From contig JAJLTO010000003.1 in assembly GCA_030568195.1 (NCBI GenBank), positions 1,324,501 through 1,388,500 on the forward strand: a stretch of 64,000 nucleotides of DNA, in the 5' to 3' direction. The stretch's first letter is position 1, and every line of letters starts with the position of its first letter. Under the pieces are notes generated by a model, which saw nothing but the letters and a program-made list of their open reading frames with translations, had not been told where the DNA came from and did not search any database. Positions 34,201 to 45,129 of the stretch are shown in pieces. This stretch comes from Dipodascopsis uninucleata var. uninucleata (taxonomy: Eukaryota > Ascomycota > Lipomycetes > Lipomycetales > Lipomycetaceae). Position numbers and translations under genes: made by a program.

Positions 34201-35220
34201 GCCTGTTCACCAGTCCTCGGCGTGCTTTCGCTATGGTGATCGCGTGCACGTCAATAGTAGAATTGAAATTCATTTGATCCGCAGAATGTGCAACGTATAT
34301 TTACATAGTCTTATGCATCTCTGGTATTTGTGGTTTCAGGTGGATTGGTTATTCCAAATGCTGTCGTAATATTCCATACATCCGCTATTTGCATGATCCA
34401 CTGCCAGAGTGGACGTTGAGATGCAGGGTCGTGATCAGATATAGCTCGGTTATACTACTCTTTAGTTAAAGTGAATATAGCGATCATGCAACAATGCACT
34501 GTTTTCATTAAGATTAACCAAGATAAAATAAAAATAAAATAAAATTTTATGAATTCGCTCAAAACGTCTATTAAGAACATCCTATAGAAGTCGACTGAGT
34601 AGCAGCAGGAGCATGATTTTTACAAAAACCACCACAACCTACACCCTGCATGAGTCTACATTTGCCCAGTTGTCAGGGTCGAAGCTGCTTGCTCCTTTTG
34701 CGGCATCGGTATTTAATGATTCCGTGTCGGAAACAAGTTTCATAATATAAGATTTAAAATTAGTTCTGTGTTCAAAGTCAGCAGTCGCACAATAAAGGAA
34801 CCTTAATACTAGGGTAAATATATTTTCCTTCAGGAAAGGAGCTCCGTTAAAATAAATGGAAACCTAAACGAAATCTTAATGTGCCTGTAATATATATAGA
34901 TATAATACCTAGAAATTTCTGAGCCCTTTAGGAGCATTTGTCAATCTGGTAACGCCTGTTACGTATTACAGCGAGCTGGATTTAACGCTATGCTAGTGCT
35001 GATTTAATGCTATTCTTGAGAGTGCGTAGTTTACAGAGAAGCTTCTATTGTATAGTCTGCTAGATACGATAATACAGCAGCTGGTCCGCTGGAGAAAATT
35101 TTGTCTCTACTTAGCGTTTAATATTTAGATATAGCACAAGCGTGTCACGACGTTGATAATTGGTGCATGAAGAGCCCTGATTACTGCGGGCCATAATAGT
35201 GTAACACAAGCGCCACCATC
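31209..35220. other. 4.0-kb gene-free divergent region
   Basis: The longest stretch without a supported gene. It lies between RHO1 (-) and the bestrophin-like gene (+). The part near RHO1 is AT-rich; the middle (about 32.9-34.2 kb) looks richer in G and C than the usual intergenic DNA here. It holds a TTTA-type microsatellite near 32223-32241, a palindromic GACACGTGTC at 33351-33360, and two ACGCGT sites plus a TATA box at 34119-34196. Several frames of 60-107 codons exist, but none shows a family motif. Confidence 0.55.
34119..34196 (+). promoter_or_regulatory. paired ACGCGT sites with TATA box
   Basis: ACGCGT (the Mlu1 cell-cycle box bound by MBF-type factors) occurs at 34119-34124 and 34181-34186, and TATATAAAG follows at 34188-34196. 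The order suits a promoter pointing toward the gene that starts at 35221, although about 1 kb upstream of its ATG. Inferred from motifs only. Confidence 0.35.
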
Positions 35221-37557
35221 ATGGACAGTAGAAGACTTTTCAGATCAGTATCAGTGGGTACATATGACTCGGAAGCATCAGCTGCAGGTGTGTTTGCCTA
35301 TAGACATGATGACGAGGCAGATATTGACCCTAGCGTATCCAAAGAGAGTAGGGGTCTCAAGGGCAAGAGCCGAAATCTTCTGAACAAACATGGTTCCAAG
35401 AAATATCCAAAAACCGATCATCATCGTGAAAAGACACGCAGTGGTTTGCATTCCGTCAGTGACGGGTCTTCCCAAACACCTCTTAATGATGACACACGCA
35501 AACAAACATGGAAGAATCTCCGTCGACGAATTCTTTTTGAGTCAGAAATCGATCAGTTTCTCAATTCCAAAGTCCATGATGATCCCTTTGCCCGCACTCG
35601 TGTCCCGTATGCTCTGAGATTTCGTGGCTCGATCTTCTGGAAGCTCCTCCCCCAACTGCTTATAGTGGCAGGCTGGGCAAGCATCATTGTCTGCGTCGCA
35701 CAACTTAAAACTGGCCTCGGCGTCTCATCGATATTGATAACCATACTCGGTTTCGTTACTAGTTTGGCGCTCTCGTTCAGAGTCAATACTGCGTACGAAC
35801 GCTACAATGAGGGGCGAAAATTCTGGGCACAGCTCCAGAGTACTATTCGAGATTTTGCCAGATATGTCTGGATACAGATACCCATGAAAAAAGGCTACGA
35901 GAAGGAATCTGTTATGAAGAAGATTGTTTGTTTAAAGCTTTTAGCAGGTTTTGCCATTGCACTGAAGCATCACCTCCGTGAAGAGCTGGGCACTGACTAC
36001 GAAGATTTGAAGCCGTTTGTTGAATATTTGCCAACCTACGCCCGAAAGCGCTCAGAACTTTCTGCTCTTGAGGATGAGCGTAAAAGACTTGAGCAGCTAC
36101 GGCAGCAAGAGGAGCTAGATAAAGCTGCTACTGCTCATGAAGTACTACAGTCTAGTGCAATTAATGAAATTCAAAGTCTCGAAGAGCCTCTTGCTCAAAC
36201 GTTTACTAATGCTGCAGTCATGACTCCTTTGCAGCGTGTTGCTAGTGCCCTGAATCAGTATTCTGTTGTTGACAAAATTAATCAGAGTATGCGACAGTGG
36301 TTACCTACCGATCCAAAATTGTCTGAGTATCTCATAGACAGAAACGACCGAATCTCGAGAGCTACTGTTATTCACGGTAATTTACCATTGGAGATTCTCC
36401 AATTCATCGCGTACTATTGCCGTGAGATGCAGCACGAACAGGGCGCTCTGAATCCCTCAGAGGTATCATTTTTCTACACACAAACCAATTCATTGACTGA
36501 GATTTTAACTGGCACCGAGCGAATTCTGAGAACGCCATTGCCATTAGCTTACAACATTTTATGTAATCAGCTGGCCTGGATTTTTGTCATGCTCCTTCCT
36601 TTCCAACTAGTTTTATCTCTCGGATGGGTTGCTATTCCAGCTACTGTGGTAGCAGGCTATGTTATTCTTGGATTGGCTGCCATTGGTTTAGAAATTGAGA
36701 ATCCGTTTGGATTTGACCCAAATGACCTTGATCTTAATAGATATTGTCAAACAATTAGCGTTGAGATTTCCATGGTGATGTCGCACGTACCTTATGACGA
36801 TTCTATCTTTTGGATGTCGAATGAGAATAACCATCCTCTTGCTCCTGTTTATAATGGAAGCTACGAAGAGTGCCTTTCAAATTTGGAATATCCAGACATA
36901 ATCAAGATTTTGCAGCAAATGATAGAAGATCCTTCAGTGCGATGGCCTAGGCAACCACATAAGTCTACTTCGAACAAGCATCAGGGTTCCGCAAAGTCTG
37001 AACCTCATGTTAAAGATACGACGAGCACTCTGGCTTCTAAGCCAGCTATTTCTACTCCTCTTAAGACTAGTGCTTCTGCTGTGATACCTGATGCGATTAA
37101 CCTATTGTCGGTGCATGGAAACAAGACTCAAAGGCCAAGGACTAGATCTCTACCGAAACTTAATACTTCGGTATCTAATGTCGAATCTACTATAGACATA
37201 GTTAAAGAGCAGCAGTCTACAGCAAGTCCAGCGAGCCGTAGAAATACGGACAAGCGGATGCATAGTCCTATAGTGGAGGAAGTGGAAGATGATGAGAAGG
37301 ATCAAAGTTATTTGACAGTATCGCCAATCGTTACTGTTGGGAATGTTGATCCTGCTGATAGTAAATCACACAACGAACGTAAAGGATATAGGCAGAGATC
37401 AACCTCAAATGCCTCGCAGCTTAGTATTGTGCAGAATGTATACGGTGAAGAGTCTAACGATGATAGCTCGTATAATGAGTCTGATGCTAACAGTCAGAAC
37501 AGTGGTGTAGAGGTATTGAGGGACGCAGGTGGCCATCCTGGAAATAGTCCGGATTAG
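35221..37557 (+). CDS. bestrophin-like anion channel (UPF0187 family)
   Basis: A membrane protein of the bestrophin/RFP-TM family, expected to conduct chloride or other anions. A single exon encodes 778 aa. After ~135 charged cytosolic residues come two membrane segments at about 142-162 and 168-186, running into the family signature SLALSFRVNTAYERYNEGRK. A cytosolic part with a coiled coil (SALEDERKRLEQLRQQEEL) follows. A second membrane pair in the region AWIFVMLLPFQLVLSLGWVA and TVVAGYVILGLAAIGLEIE leads to the conserved ENPFGFDPNDLDLNRYC. The last ~250 residues are disordered, Ser/Thr-rich and acidic, likely regulatory. The ATG at 35221 follows a CACCATC leader. Confidence 0.9.
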   Translation: MDSRRLFRSVSVGTYDSEASAAGVFAYRHDDEADIDPSVSKESRGLKGKSRNLLNKHGSKKYPKTDHHREKTRSGLHSVSDGSSQTPLNDDTRKQTWKNLRRRILFESEIDQFLNSKVHDDPFARTRVPYALRFRGSIFWKLLPQLLIVAGWASIIVCVAQLKTGLGVSSILITILGFVTSLALSFRVNTAYERYNEGRKFWAQLQSTIRDFARYVWIQIPMKKGYEKESVMKKIVCLKLLAGFAIALKHHLREELGTDYEDLKPFVEYLPTYARKRSELSALEDERKRLEQLRQQEELDKAATAHEVLQSSAINEIQSLEEPLAQTFTNAAVMTPLQRVASALNQYSVVDKINQSMRQWLPTDPKLSEYLIDRNDRISRATVIHGNLPLEILQFIAYYCREMQHEQGALNPSEVSFFYTQTNSLTEILTGTERILRTPLPLAYNILCNQLAWIFVMLLPFQLVLSLGWVAIPATVVAGYVILGLAAIGLEIENPFGFDPNDLDLNRYCQTISVEISMVMSHVPYDDSIFWMSNENNHPLAPVYNGSYEECLSNLEYPDIIKILQQMIEDPSVRWPRQPHKSTSNKHQGSAKSEPHVKDTTSTLASKPAISTPLKTSASAVIPDAINLLSVHGNKTQRPRTRSLPKLNTSVSNVESTIDIVKEQQSTASPASRRNTDKRMHSPIVEEVEDDEKDQSYLTVSPIVTVGNVDPADSKSHNERKGYRQRSTSNASQLSIVQNVYGEESNDDSSYNESDANSQNSGVEVLRDAGGHPGNSPD

Positions 37558-40360
37558 AAAAGCATTTTTGTCAGCTGGAATTGACGATTAGAAAAAAATT
37601 TTAATGGTTTTAAGGTAATTAATTAAAATAAATTTATTGAAGCGTATCACTATGATTATGATTTTCTATTTCTTTTTACCACTTGAAGTATATAAGTAGT
37701 GAATTTGTGCATAAGATTCAGTGCTCTCTGAATTTTGCATGTATGCAAAATTCAGGATACTGCTGATAGCCTGACAAGCAGGCTCTTCATCGTTTATCTC
37801 TTAGGCTTGATATCTATTTTAGTCTTTGTCGATTACGAGAGTAATAACGTGGGATAGCATTCTGTCTTGGCGTAGGTTGTTATTATATCATTGGTACACA
37901 GCGTTATATATGCGTAGACTGTAAAGCATGCTCTTGTGCATAAAAGAAGATTGCTCTTTTGATGAGCTTCTTGAGCGTAACTTGTCATTTACGGTAAAGC
38001 TTGTCTGGCTGCTGATGGAGTTTCCCTGACTCAGAATTTTGCTGCATATGCATAGCTGATCGCTCCTGCTATCTTTACTCTATAATATTTGTTTGTTTCG
38101 GTAACTTGATACAGCAAATGTTAGATAAGATTACGAGTTATAGAACTCACTCAAATATATACTACTCTACTAATTTCGGTCTATCAGGGCATGCTAGGTA
38201 GCATTTGGGAAAGACAACTTGACTGTCTCATTACTGCTAATCATTATCTCTGGTATGTTATTCGCTAGTCATGGTCTACAAATAAGGCAATAGGAACTTC
38301 TTGAGTTCTCAGAAACTGCGTAATGTCCTAAGGTAAAGAAGTATGATGTAATTATACAGCCAGGAACAGCCGCATTATAATAGTATAGGGTCAAACAATT
38401 CACAGAACTAGATGTAAAGCAATAATACTAGTATGGAAGGCAACAACTCGCAGCCCTGTCTCTATGACTGGAAATGTAACCGATTTTGATGACTCCGCGT
38501 AATCCTGAGATTCTATTTTTTCAATTTACCTTGAATGTTTTGGCAGATTGTGATTTTAGCCCACTAAAAGTAGGAATAGGTGTACGGAGGTATCACTACC
38601 TCAAGAGGAACCTCGTGAGCGTGCCTAACTAGAGGCTGCTGAACAAATGAGTACAGCACTATAAAGGAACTTCTGCTCAGCTATCGATTTACATTCGTGC
38701 CAATCATTATACGGCGACCATGGTCATTATTTGGCTGCCAGAGCCTTTCTGTGAGTAACATTCACTCTGGATTTTCCTACATCTGCCTTACATTTTAGAG
38801 ATTTGCTTACATGTTCTACGTATAAGTTCTGAAAAAGGTCACATTCTCTGTAGATCACGGCTATATTTAAACCGTCAGGGGCCTGTTTAAAAATAATTAG
38901 TTACTGTGAAAATCGCGGTCGTCGTCGTTCACGAAAGCATCGGTCCGTGTATTCTCAATAACATTTACACATATGCACAGCATATAGTGCATAATAATTT
39001 CTCAAGAGAGAGGGCTTGTGCGGATAGTATTTAATTTGTCAGCACAAGACTGCAATCCTGCATTAGCTTGCTACTAAATTAAGTATATAACACTATATTT
39101 TGAACGCCACTGGTGTATATTATACAGGGAAACTTTGGAATCACGTACATTAGAGAGCACTTCAGAACTGTTATCAAAGAGACCATGCTAGCGCACAGCT
39201 GCTTATGCACCGGCTATTTTAATCCTCTTTGCACATACTTTGACACCGCCTCTAGCTGTACCACTATGAAGCGCAACTCTACGTAGGCGAGCGTTTCAAA
39301 GACTGATGAGAACGTTAGACCACGAAACAAAAATAGTACTATTAAGCTAAAGTCAGCGTAGCAACAGTGGCGAATATATCTCATGGGTTAAGTCGTTACC
39401 AACGATGTTGGCACTATTAATAGACGAGTTCAAGTATTCTGCTATGTGCATAAAGGAAATTCGTTTATAACATAGAATTGCGGAATGTGCACTGAGAAGA
39501 ATTTTACATATATAAATTGCCGTATTAGTAATATGCAAAATCATCATTTATGACGTACATGTTGAGGCATCTTATGCATCCTCTACTCATAAACTTTTTT
39601 CTCCGACGCGATAAAGTTTCTGCCATAGTGATCCATTACACATAATAGGGTAATTTATCTACCGAACCCTTCACCTGGTGTTGTGGCTTGAGGGCTCCGG
39701 AACTTGGATGTAATCTTCACTCAGAGCTGTCTTCCATTTCAACTGCAAGTTATCGTTCCAAGTGCTTCGCTTTTACTCACGCTTTGAAGCAATATTCAGC
39801 AATAATCTTTAATCTTATAAGTGGCAATCTAAGGATCTTATTTGAGATCTCACATCACATTCTACTTAATTGGTACTCAGTTAAGTCTGTTTTCAACGAT
39901 AGAAAGTACAGTTACCGGTGACTTCTTACGACACCCGTATACAAATCGTAACCTTGATATACTGGCAAAAGGGCGATCAATAACGAAAATTTTTGAAAGG
40001 CTTCTCTCAATCGCGGGGTTACCAGCAAAAATAGCCCTCTTAATTTTTGTCAAGCTGGTGTAATTTGCAAAGCGGATACAAAGTAAAATCGGGCGATCTT
40101 GTTAGTCGGTTCTCCAGATAATATACTAAATATCAGATACGACCATCGGCGGAAGTAACAGAAGTCGACATCAATTTAATATCGCGTTCCATTTTACACT
40201 AAATTTGCTGGGATAGTGTATACTGCAATATTTCAATCCTGTTATATTTTTTATTAACTTCACTTTCATATACTATTATTCAGCCAATTTAAGGAAAAGA
40301 ACTGCTATATAGATTCTGTTGATACTGTTATAATTTGTACGTGGCTGGTAGGCGTCAGCG
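37558..40360. other. intergenic region, 2.8 kb
   Basis: Between two genes on the plus strand. Holds a 28-nt palindrome at 37728-37755 in the 3' flank of the bestrophin-like gene. No long frame or RNA gene recognised elsewhere. Confidence 0.5.
37728..37755. repeat. palindrome, 13-nt perfect arms with 2-nt spacer
   Basis: The arms CTGAATTTTGCAT and ATGCAAAATTCAG are exact reverse complements separated by GT. It lies 171 nt after the stop of the bestrophin-like gene, so in RNA it could form a hairpin in the 3' UTR or terminator region; as DNA it could be a dimer-binding site. Confidence 0.8.
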
Positions 40361-41839
40361 ATGTCTCTTGCAGAGTCGTACCGTTATGCTCCTCATCAGC
40401 AGAGGATGATGGCAACTACTGCTAATGCTGCTCCAACCTCAATTTTACTATCGGCGTCGTCAAATTCGCCGTCTTCTACGTCTTCTGGGATGAACGGAAA
40501 ACTATCACTTCCCCTGGCAAATAAAATTGACGGCGATCTATCGCCACGTTTGTCAGAAACAAATTCTTCTACAAAACAAGGAAAGAGATCTTTGATAGAT
40601 CTTCCATCTGAAATTCTCTCTGCTATATTTGACGAAGTTGTGGCAAGTAGACATGAGATTCGCAAACGACGTCTTCTTGCCCTTGGACGTACATGCTCAA
40701 AGCTTTCTTTTGAGGTCAACAGATATTTATATAAAGACATAGAACTAGTTTCTGCTAAGTCTGTCGACAAGTTGGTATCAACTTTACTGACGTCGCCAGA
40801 CATAATAGCTCCAATGATACAGTCGTTTTCTTACATCGCACCAGGTGAATTTACAGCCAGAGCACCTTCGGGATATCTTCCCAGTGATCTCACGCCTGTC
40901 TTAACACATATGCCAACAATTCTCCACATCTGTCCGAACTTGGAGGCACTTTCGCTCGAGAATTTTAATGATCTTAAAATGAAGGATTGGTCGCACTTGT
41001 TTCCCAAGTCTGCTGCTGCTATAAAGAAGATAAAGAGATTTTCGTGGTCTTATTATGCAGGATGGAGACGCGGAAGCAATTCATCCAGAATATATTGGAA
41101 GTATCTCACCTGCTTCCAATCTCTACAGCATGTCCGGATTGCTAATTGTCTAGTAGATGCCTTGTCTGTGGAAGACGTACCGCACGGTGTGTTTTCTGGC
41201 GTTGAAGGGCTGGTATTGGACAACATTTGCTGGTCTATTAAAGACATCGAAAATTTTGTTCCACTATTTCCCAAAGTGCGTTCGCTGGAACTAAAGGCTA
41301 TCAAGATATTTCCTTCTCCCTCGACGCCATATCATCCTATGCTTCCGATGTTTAAAAGCCTTGAGGCTCTTAAAATGGATTGTCCTTCGCGAATTCTCTC
41401 ACCTAGTCATCATATATGCGCATTTTTAGCCCCTAGTCTGAAAGGTACGCTGCACAAATTACATATTACCGGAGGGTGCTCTCTCTGTCCCGAGTTGTTC
41501 AAAGATCTACAAATTGACAATCTTTATATAACATTGTCTCAGCTGAGGATTTGCGGTGGATTCGAAAATGTTAGAAAATTGAATGAAAGCGTGAAGTTTG
41601 TTGTGGGAAATCCGAATGTGAAGAGAGTATACATCGGAGCTCCCAGCTTGGCTATTGTCGACAAAGATGGAATCAATCACGGTGCCAGTTATGAGATTGG
41701 ACGACGATTTTTTTGGGTCCTTGCTGATGTTGATTATCGTGATATTGCTAATGTTTCGCAACGGCCTCAGATAATTGGAATTCAAGAAGATGTGCTGGAG
41801 GAGCTTGACCAGATCGCGAAAGAATGCTCTAAAATTTAA
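40361..41839 (+). CDS. F-box protein, 492 aa
   Basis: Probably a substrate adaptor of an SCF ubiquitin ligase. A single exon. After ~75 low-complexity residues the F-box begins at about residue 77 (RSLIDLPSEILSAIFDEVVA) and ends near 120 (YLYKDIEL). The rest has scattered Leu-rich segments (LHICPNLEALSLENF, GLVLDNICWSIKDIENF, VRSLELKAIKIF) like the degenerate leucine-rich repeats common in fungal F-box proteins. No named orthologue recognised. The ATG at 40361 is the first in frame. Confidence 0.85.
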   Translation: MSLAESYRYAPHQQRMMATTANAAPTSILLSASSNSPSSTSSGMNGKLSLPLANKIDGDLSPRLSETNSSTKQGKRSLIDLPSEILSAIFDEVVASRHEIRKRRLLALGRTCSKLSFEVNRYLYKDIELVSAKSVDKLVSTLLTSPDIIAPMIQSFSYIAPGEFTARAPSGYLPSDLTPVLTHMPTILHICPNLEALSLENFNDLKMKDWSHLFPKSAAAIKKIKRFSWSYYAGWRRGSNSSRIYWKYLTCFQSLQHVRIANCLVDALSVEDVPHGVFSGVEGLVLDNICWSIKDIENFVPLFPKVRSLELKAIKIFPSPSTPYHPMLPMFKSLEALKMDCPSRILSPSHHICAFLAPSLKGTLHKLHITGGCSLCPELFKDLQIDNLYITLSQLRICGGFENVRKLNESVKFVVGNPNVKRVYIGAPSLAIVDKDGINHGASYEIGRRFFWVLADVDYRDIANVSQRPQIIGIQEDVLEELDQIAKECSKI

Positions 41840-43042
41840 TTCAACGCATTCATGTGCTTTCAAATGACTGTAATAAGTCTCTCTAGAATATTTATTTTGA
41901 ATAATGTATAGTCTGCATTTTTTTTATTTTTTTGTGCAAAATAATCGTTTCTAATCGTTTTGGAGAGTCAATGTTTTCCTCATTTCCTTCTTATTCATTC
42001 TGGTTTATCATACGTATTTCTCATTCTAATGTTCTTCACTGATGATTCGTTCTCAAATTTGTTCTTTTAACGCTTACGGGTAACATTTATCAGGCTCTAA
42101 TGTTTATCAGTTCTCTATAAATATCCATTGCCATTTCATATTGGGCCGGTGTTTATTGTCATTATATTCCCTTATTACATTTTCTTTTCTTTTTTCATTC
42201 TGGATAGGTGTATTGCTGTTTTATTTGAAGTTGCCAATCATTTGAGTTGTGCCTCGTAACTATTTTCTAATTTCTGTATTTCAGAAGAATATTGCCTTCC
42301 ATTCATTTATTTATAATTAGTATTGCTGTTATTTTGAGAGAATGCTCTGTGGGGTCATTACTTGGATATCGTGATCTGGTTCGAATGTGTTGTTGTATAT
42401 ATGTGAAGCTTTTACGAATATATACATTTGTGTGTACATATCATCTCATGTCCTGTATAAGTCCCATAATATATATAATTTTGTGCTTATATGCATATGT
42501 CTCTGAAAGCGATATGACATCTACATTTTCATGAAGTTGCATTTTAGTAGTGATCAATGACTGATGTGCCTTTGTATAACTTATACTTATATAGCATAGT
42601 TAATCAGGGCAATGGATCTTAAGTATTCTGTATTATATTTAGGGATTATTTTGCTTTGAATCTTATAAAGAGTATTTACAAGGTGAAATGCTTAATGCTT
42701 TTATGCGAATGTCAGATCATAGCTACAAACAATATACGAATAAATGATGTCTCTATTCGATGCTGTTTGTCCCATTTCCAAGTTTTCATCAAATTTACGT
42801 CGATTATCAACAATTTACGATAGACTTCGGCGTACACAAATTATACAGTAAATATACAGGTATTCTTAATATTGGCTGCTCGAATCGTTAATATATTGCA
42901 GTTGCGTTTCTGTTTAGCAGTATGGTTTACGATCGTAACTAACATATGGTTTTCAAGATAATTCTGTTTATTGTTAAAACTGGCCTCAAAGAAATTCAAG
43001 AGTAGTATACGTCAATTTTTATTCGGTCCCAAATTAGACGTC
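41840..43042. other. intergenic region, 1.2 kb
   Basis: T-rich 3' flank of the F-box gene followed by the promoter of the sirtuin gene. The frame of the sirtuin exon continues upstream to 42962, but without an ATG and preceded by a TAA. Nothing else seen. Confidence 0.5.
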
Positions 43043-44233
43043 ATGCAGAGAGCAAAAGTCAAACTCGTGAACGGGCCTAATGGAAAACCAGATGTGAGCT
43101 CTATTGCTAAGTATCTTACATCAGGGATTGTGAAAAATGTGGTTGTCATGGTAGGCGCAGGCATATCTACCGCGGCCGGTATTCCCGACTTCCGATCACC
43201 AAAAACAGGCTTGTATCATAATCTTTCGAGGCTAAATTTACCATATGCGGAGGCAGTTTTTGATATAGATTATTTTCGTAAACGTCCCGAAGCGTTTTAT
43301 ACGCTAGCCGATGAGCTCTATCCTGGGAAATTTCGGCCTACTTTATTTCATTCATTCTTGAAATTATTAGAAGACAAAGGTACGCTTAGACGAGTATATA
43401 CTCAGAATATCGATACACTTGAACGTATAGCAGGCGTGTCCTCTGAAAAAATAGTTGAAGCACATGGCTCCTTTGCTGAAAATCACTGTATTGACTGCAG
43501 TGAAGAAATGAGCAAAGCGGATCTCGAAAGTAAAATGAGGAAGAATGAGATCCCTAGATGTAAACGATGCAATGGCTTAGTAAAGCCAGATATTGGTAAG
43601 TAGTATGATTTGCTTCACGACTCTGCATTTCTATATCCGTGTAATGCAGAATACTAATATTGATATAAAGTTTTTTTTGGAGAAAACCTGCCTGCTCGCT
43701 TCTTCAAGCTGATGAGTGGTGACCTCCAGGCTGCAGATTTAGTTATTGTGGCAGGCACTAGCTTGCAGGTGCACCCGTTCGCCAGCTTACCTTCTCAAGT
43801 CTCATGTCCTAGAATCCTTTTTAATTTGGAAGCTGTTGGTGATATTGGTCGGCGTAAGACGGATGTAATTTGTCTTAGCCCATGTGACGAAGGTATACGT
43901 GACCTGGCTGAAAAATGTGGATGGCTTCCACAGTTGAATAAGCTATGGAGCAAGACGGCAACCGTCAAGACTATCGAGGAAGAAGAAGCCCTTGGTGAGA
44001 TGTCGCAAAAGGAGGTTTTAGCTGCTATCAATAAGGGAGCGGATGCAGAGGAAAGGACTCATGGAGCCGTTACTTCAGAAGTTGGATCAGATGCGGATAT
44101 TGGAAATGATACATTTACTACTGCCAATGAAGATTCAGTTGACGAGGTAGATGATTTATATAAGAGAGTTGAAGGTCTTGAGATTGATAGCAAGAATATG
44201 GAGGAGACTTCCAAGGCAACCTCCTCGACGTGA
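43043..44233 (+). CDS. HST2: SIR2-family NAD-dependent deacetylase, Hst2/SIRT2 class
   Basis: Removes acyl groups from lysines using NAD; class I sirtuins of this type are mainly cytosolic and shuttle to the nucleus. Exons are 43043-43595 and 43671-44233, with a 75-nt intron; the splice rebuilds LVKPDIVFFGENLPARFF. The 371-aa protein has the NAD motif VGAGISTAAGIPDFRSP, GLYHNLSRLNLPYAEAVFD, TQNIDTLER, the catalytic His in EAHGSF, a zinc site of CIDC and CKRC pairs, VAGTSLQVHPFA and NLE. The C-terminal ~90 residues are acidic and disordered, as in Hst2. Start: the frame is open from 42962 but its only ATG is 43043, giving a normal N-terminus. Confidence 0.92.
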
Positions 44234-45129
44234 TTTCCAAAGTAAATTCTGAAAGATTGTATGGTTCTCGAGTTTACTTAAGTTATTTATTTTCTTTTAA
44301 GACAAGTTTTACAGACTGTAATACCCGTTTTTACTCCTCTATTGAAGAGATCTGTTTCGGTAATCTTAGCTGTTTTGTTTTGGTTCTTAATATTTTATTC
44401 TTGCTTTTGCACGCGCATGTTTTGCTTCTATGGGAATGCGGTTGATTGCTGTTGTATGGTTCTGATATTAATTTATCCAGTAGTTAACCTATTGCTGTTA
44501 TTTTCTTTGGTGTTTTAATAATATTATTTTGTGACATTCCTTTTTATGGTGTAATAGTAATAGTGTTTTTCATTTATGGTGTTAAATAATTATATATATT
44601 TATTATTTTACATATGCTGATGACATGGATTTGGGCCCCATCTGTAGCTGTACATTTCAGGCTGGATATGGCTATATAATTTAATTTCACTTGTCCCTGT
44701 ACGCTTTCTCTAGACTTCAGGTATCTGTTCTTTTAGATTTGCTTCATTAGATTGTATATCACTTTCTTGAAGATTGTTTATATTTATATGCGGATTGCTT
44801 ACTACCATTACGATATAGATTATTGTCAAAAGATATCTATTTATCCGAAGTAGTATTATAGCACATCGTCTGCTTGCCTCGAGGTGATCTTTATATAAAT
44901 TAGCAGGCAACAGAGTAGGTGTAGCAGATCAAGTATAAAGCTGTTTTTTTTCGCTATTATATCGAACTGATTGTTAGAATTGTCGCAGCGAAGCAGCTAA
45001 TGATAACTTGCTGGAAACTAATGGTAACTGATTTGGTAGCAGAAAGCGATTAGTTTGAAGGTGTGGATTCAAGTGCTGGTAGGAAACAATTCATCAGTTT
45101 GGTTTAGAACGACGCTGAGAAGTGTGTGA
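44234..45129. other. intergenic region, 0.9 kb
   Basis: 3' flank of HST2 and promoter of KEX2; AT-rich, no gene or motif recognised. Confidence 0.5.

Noticed and set aside
42962-43042. N-terminal extension of the sirtuin reading frame
   Set aside because: The frame has no ATG before 43043 and no convincing acceptor site, and the protein from 43043 already has a normal Hst2 N-terminus.
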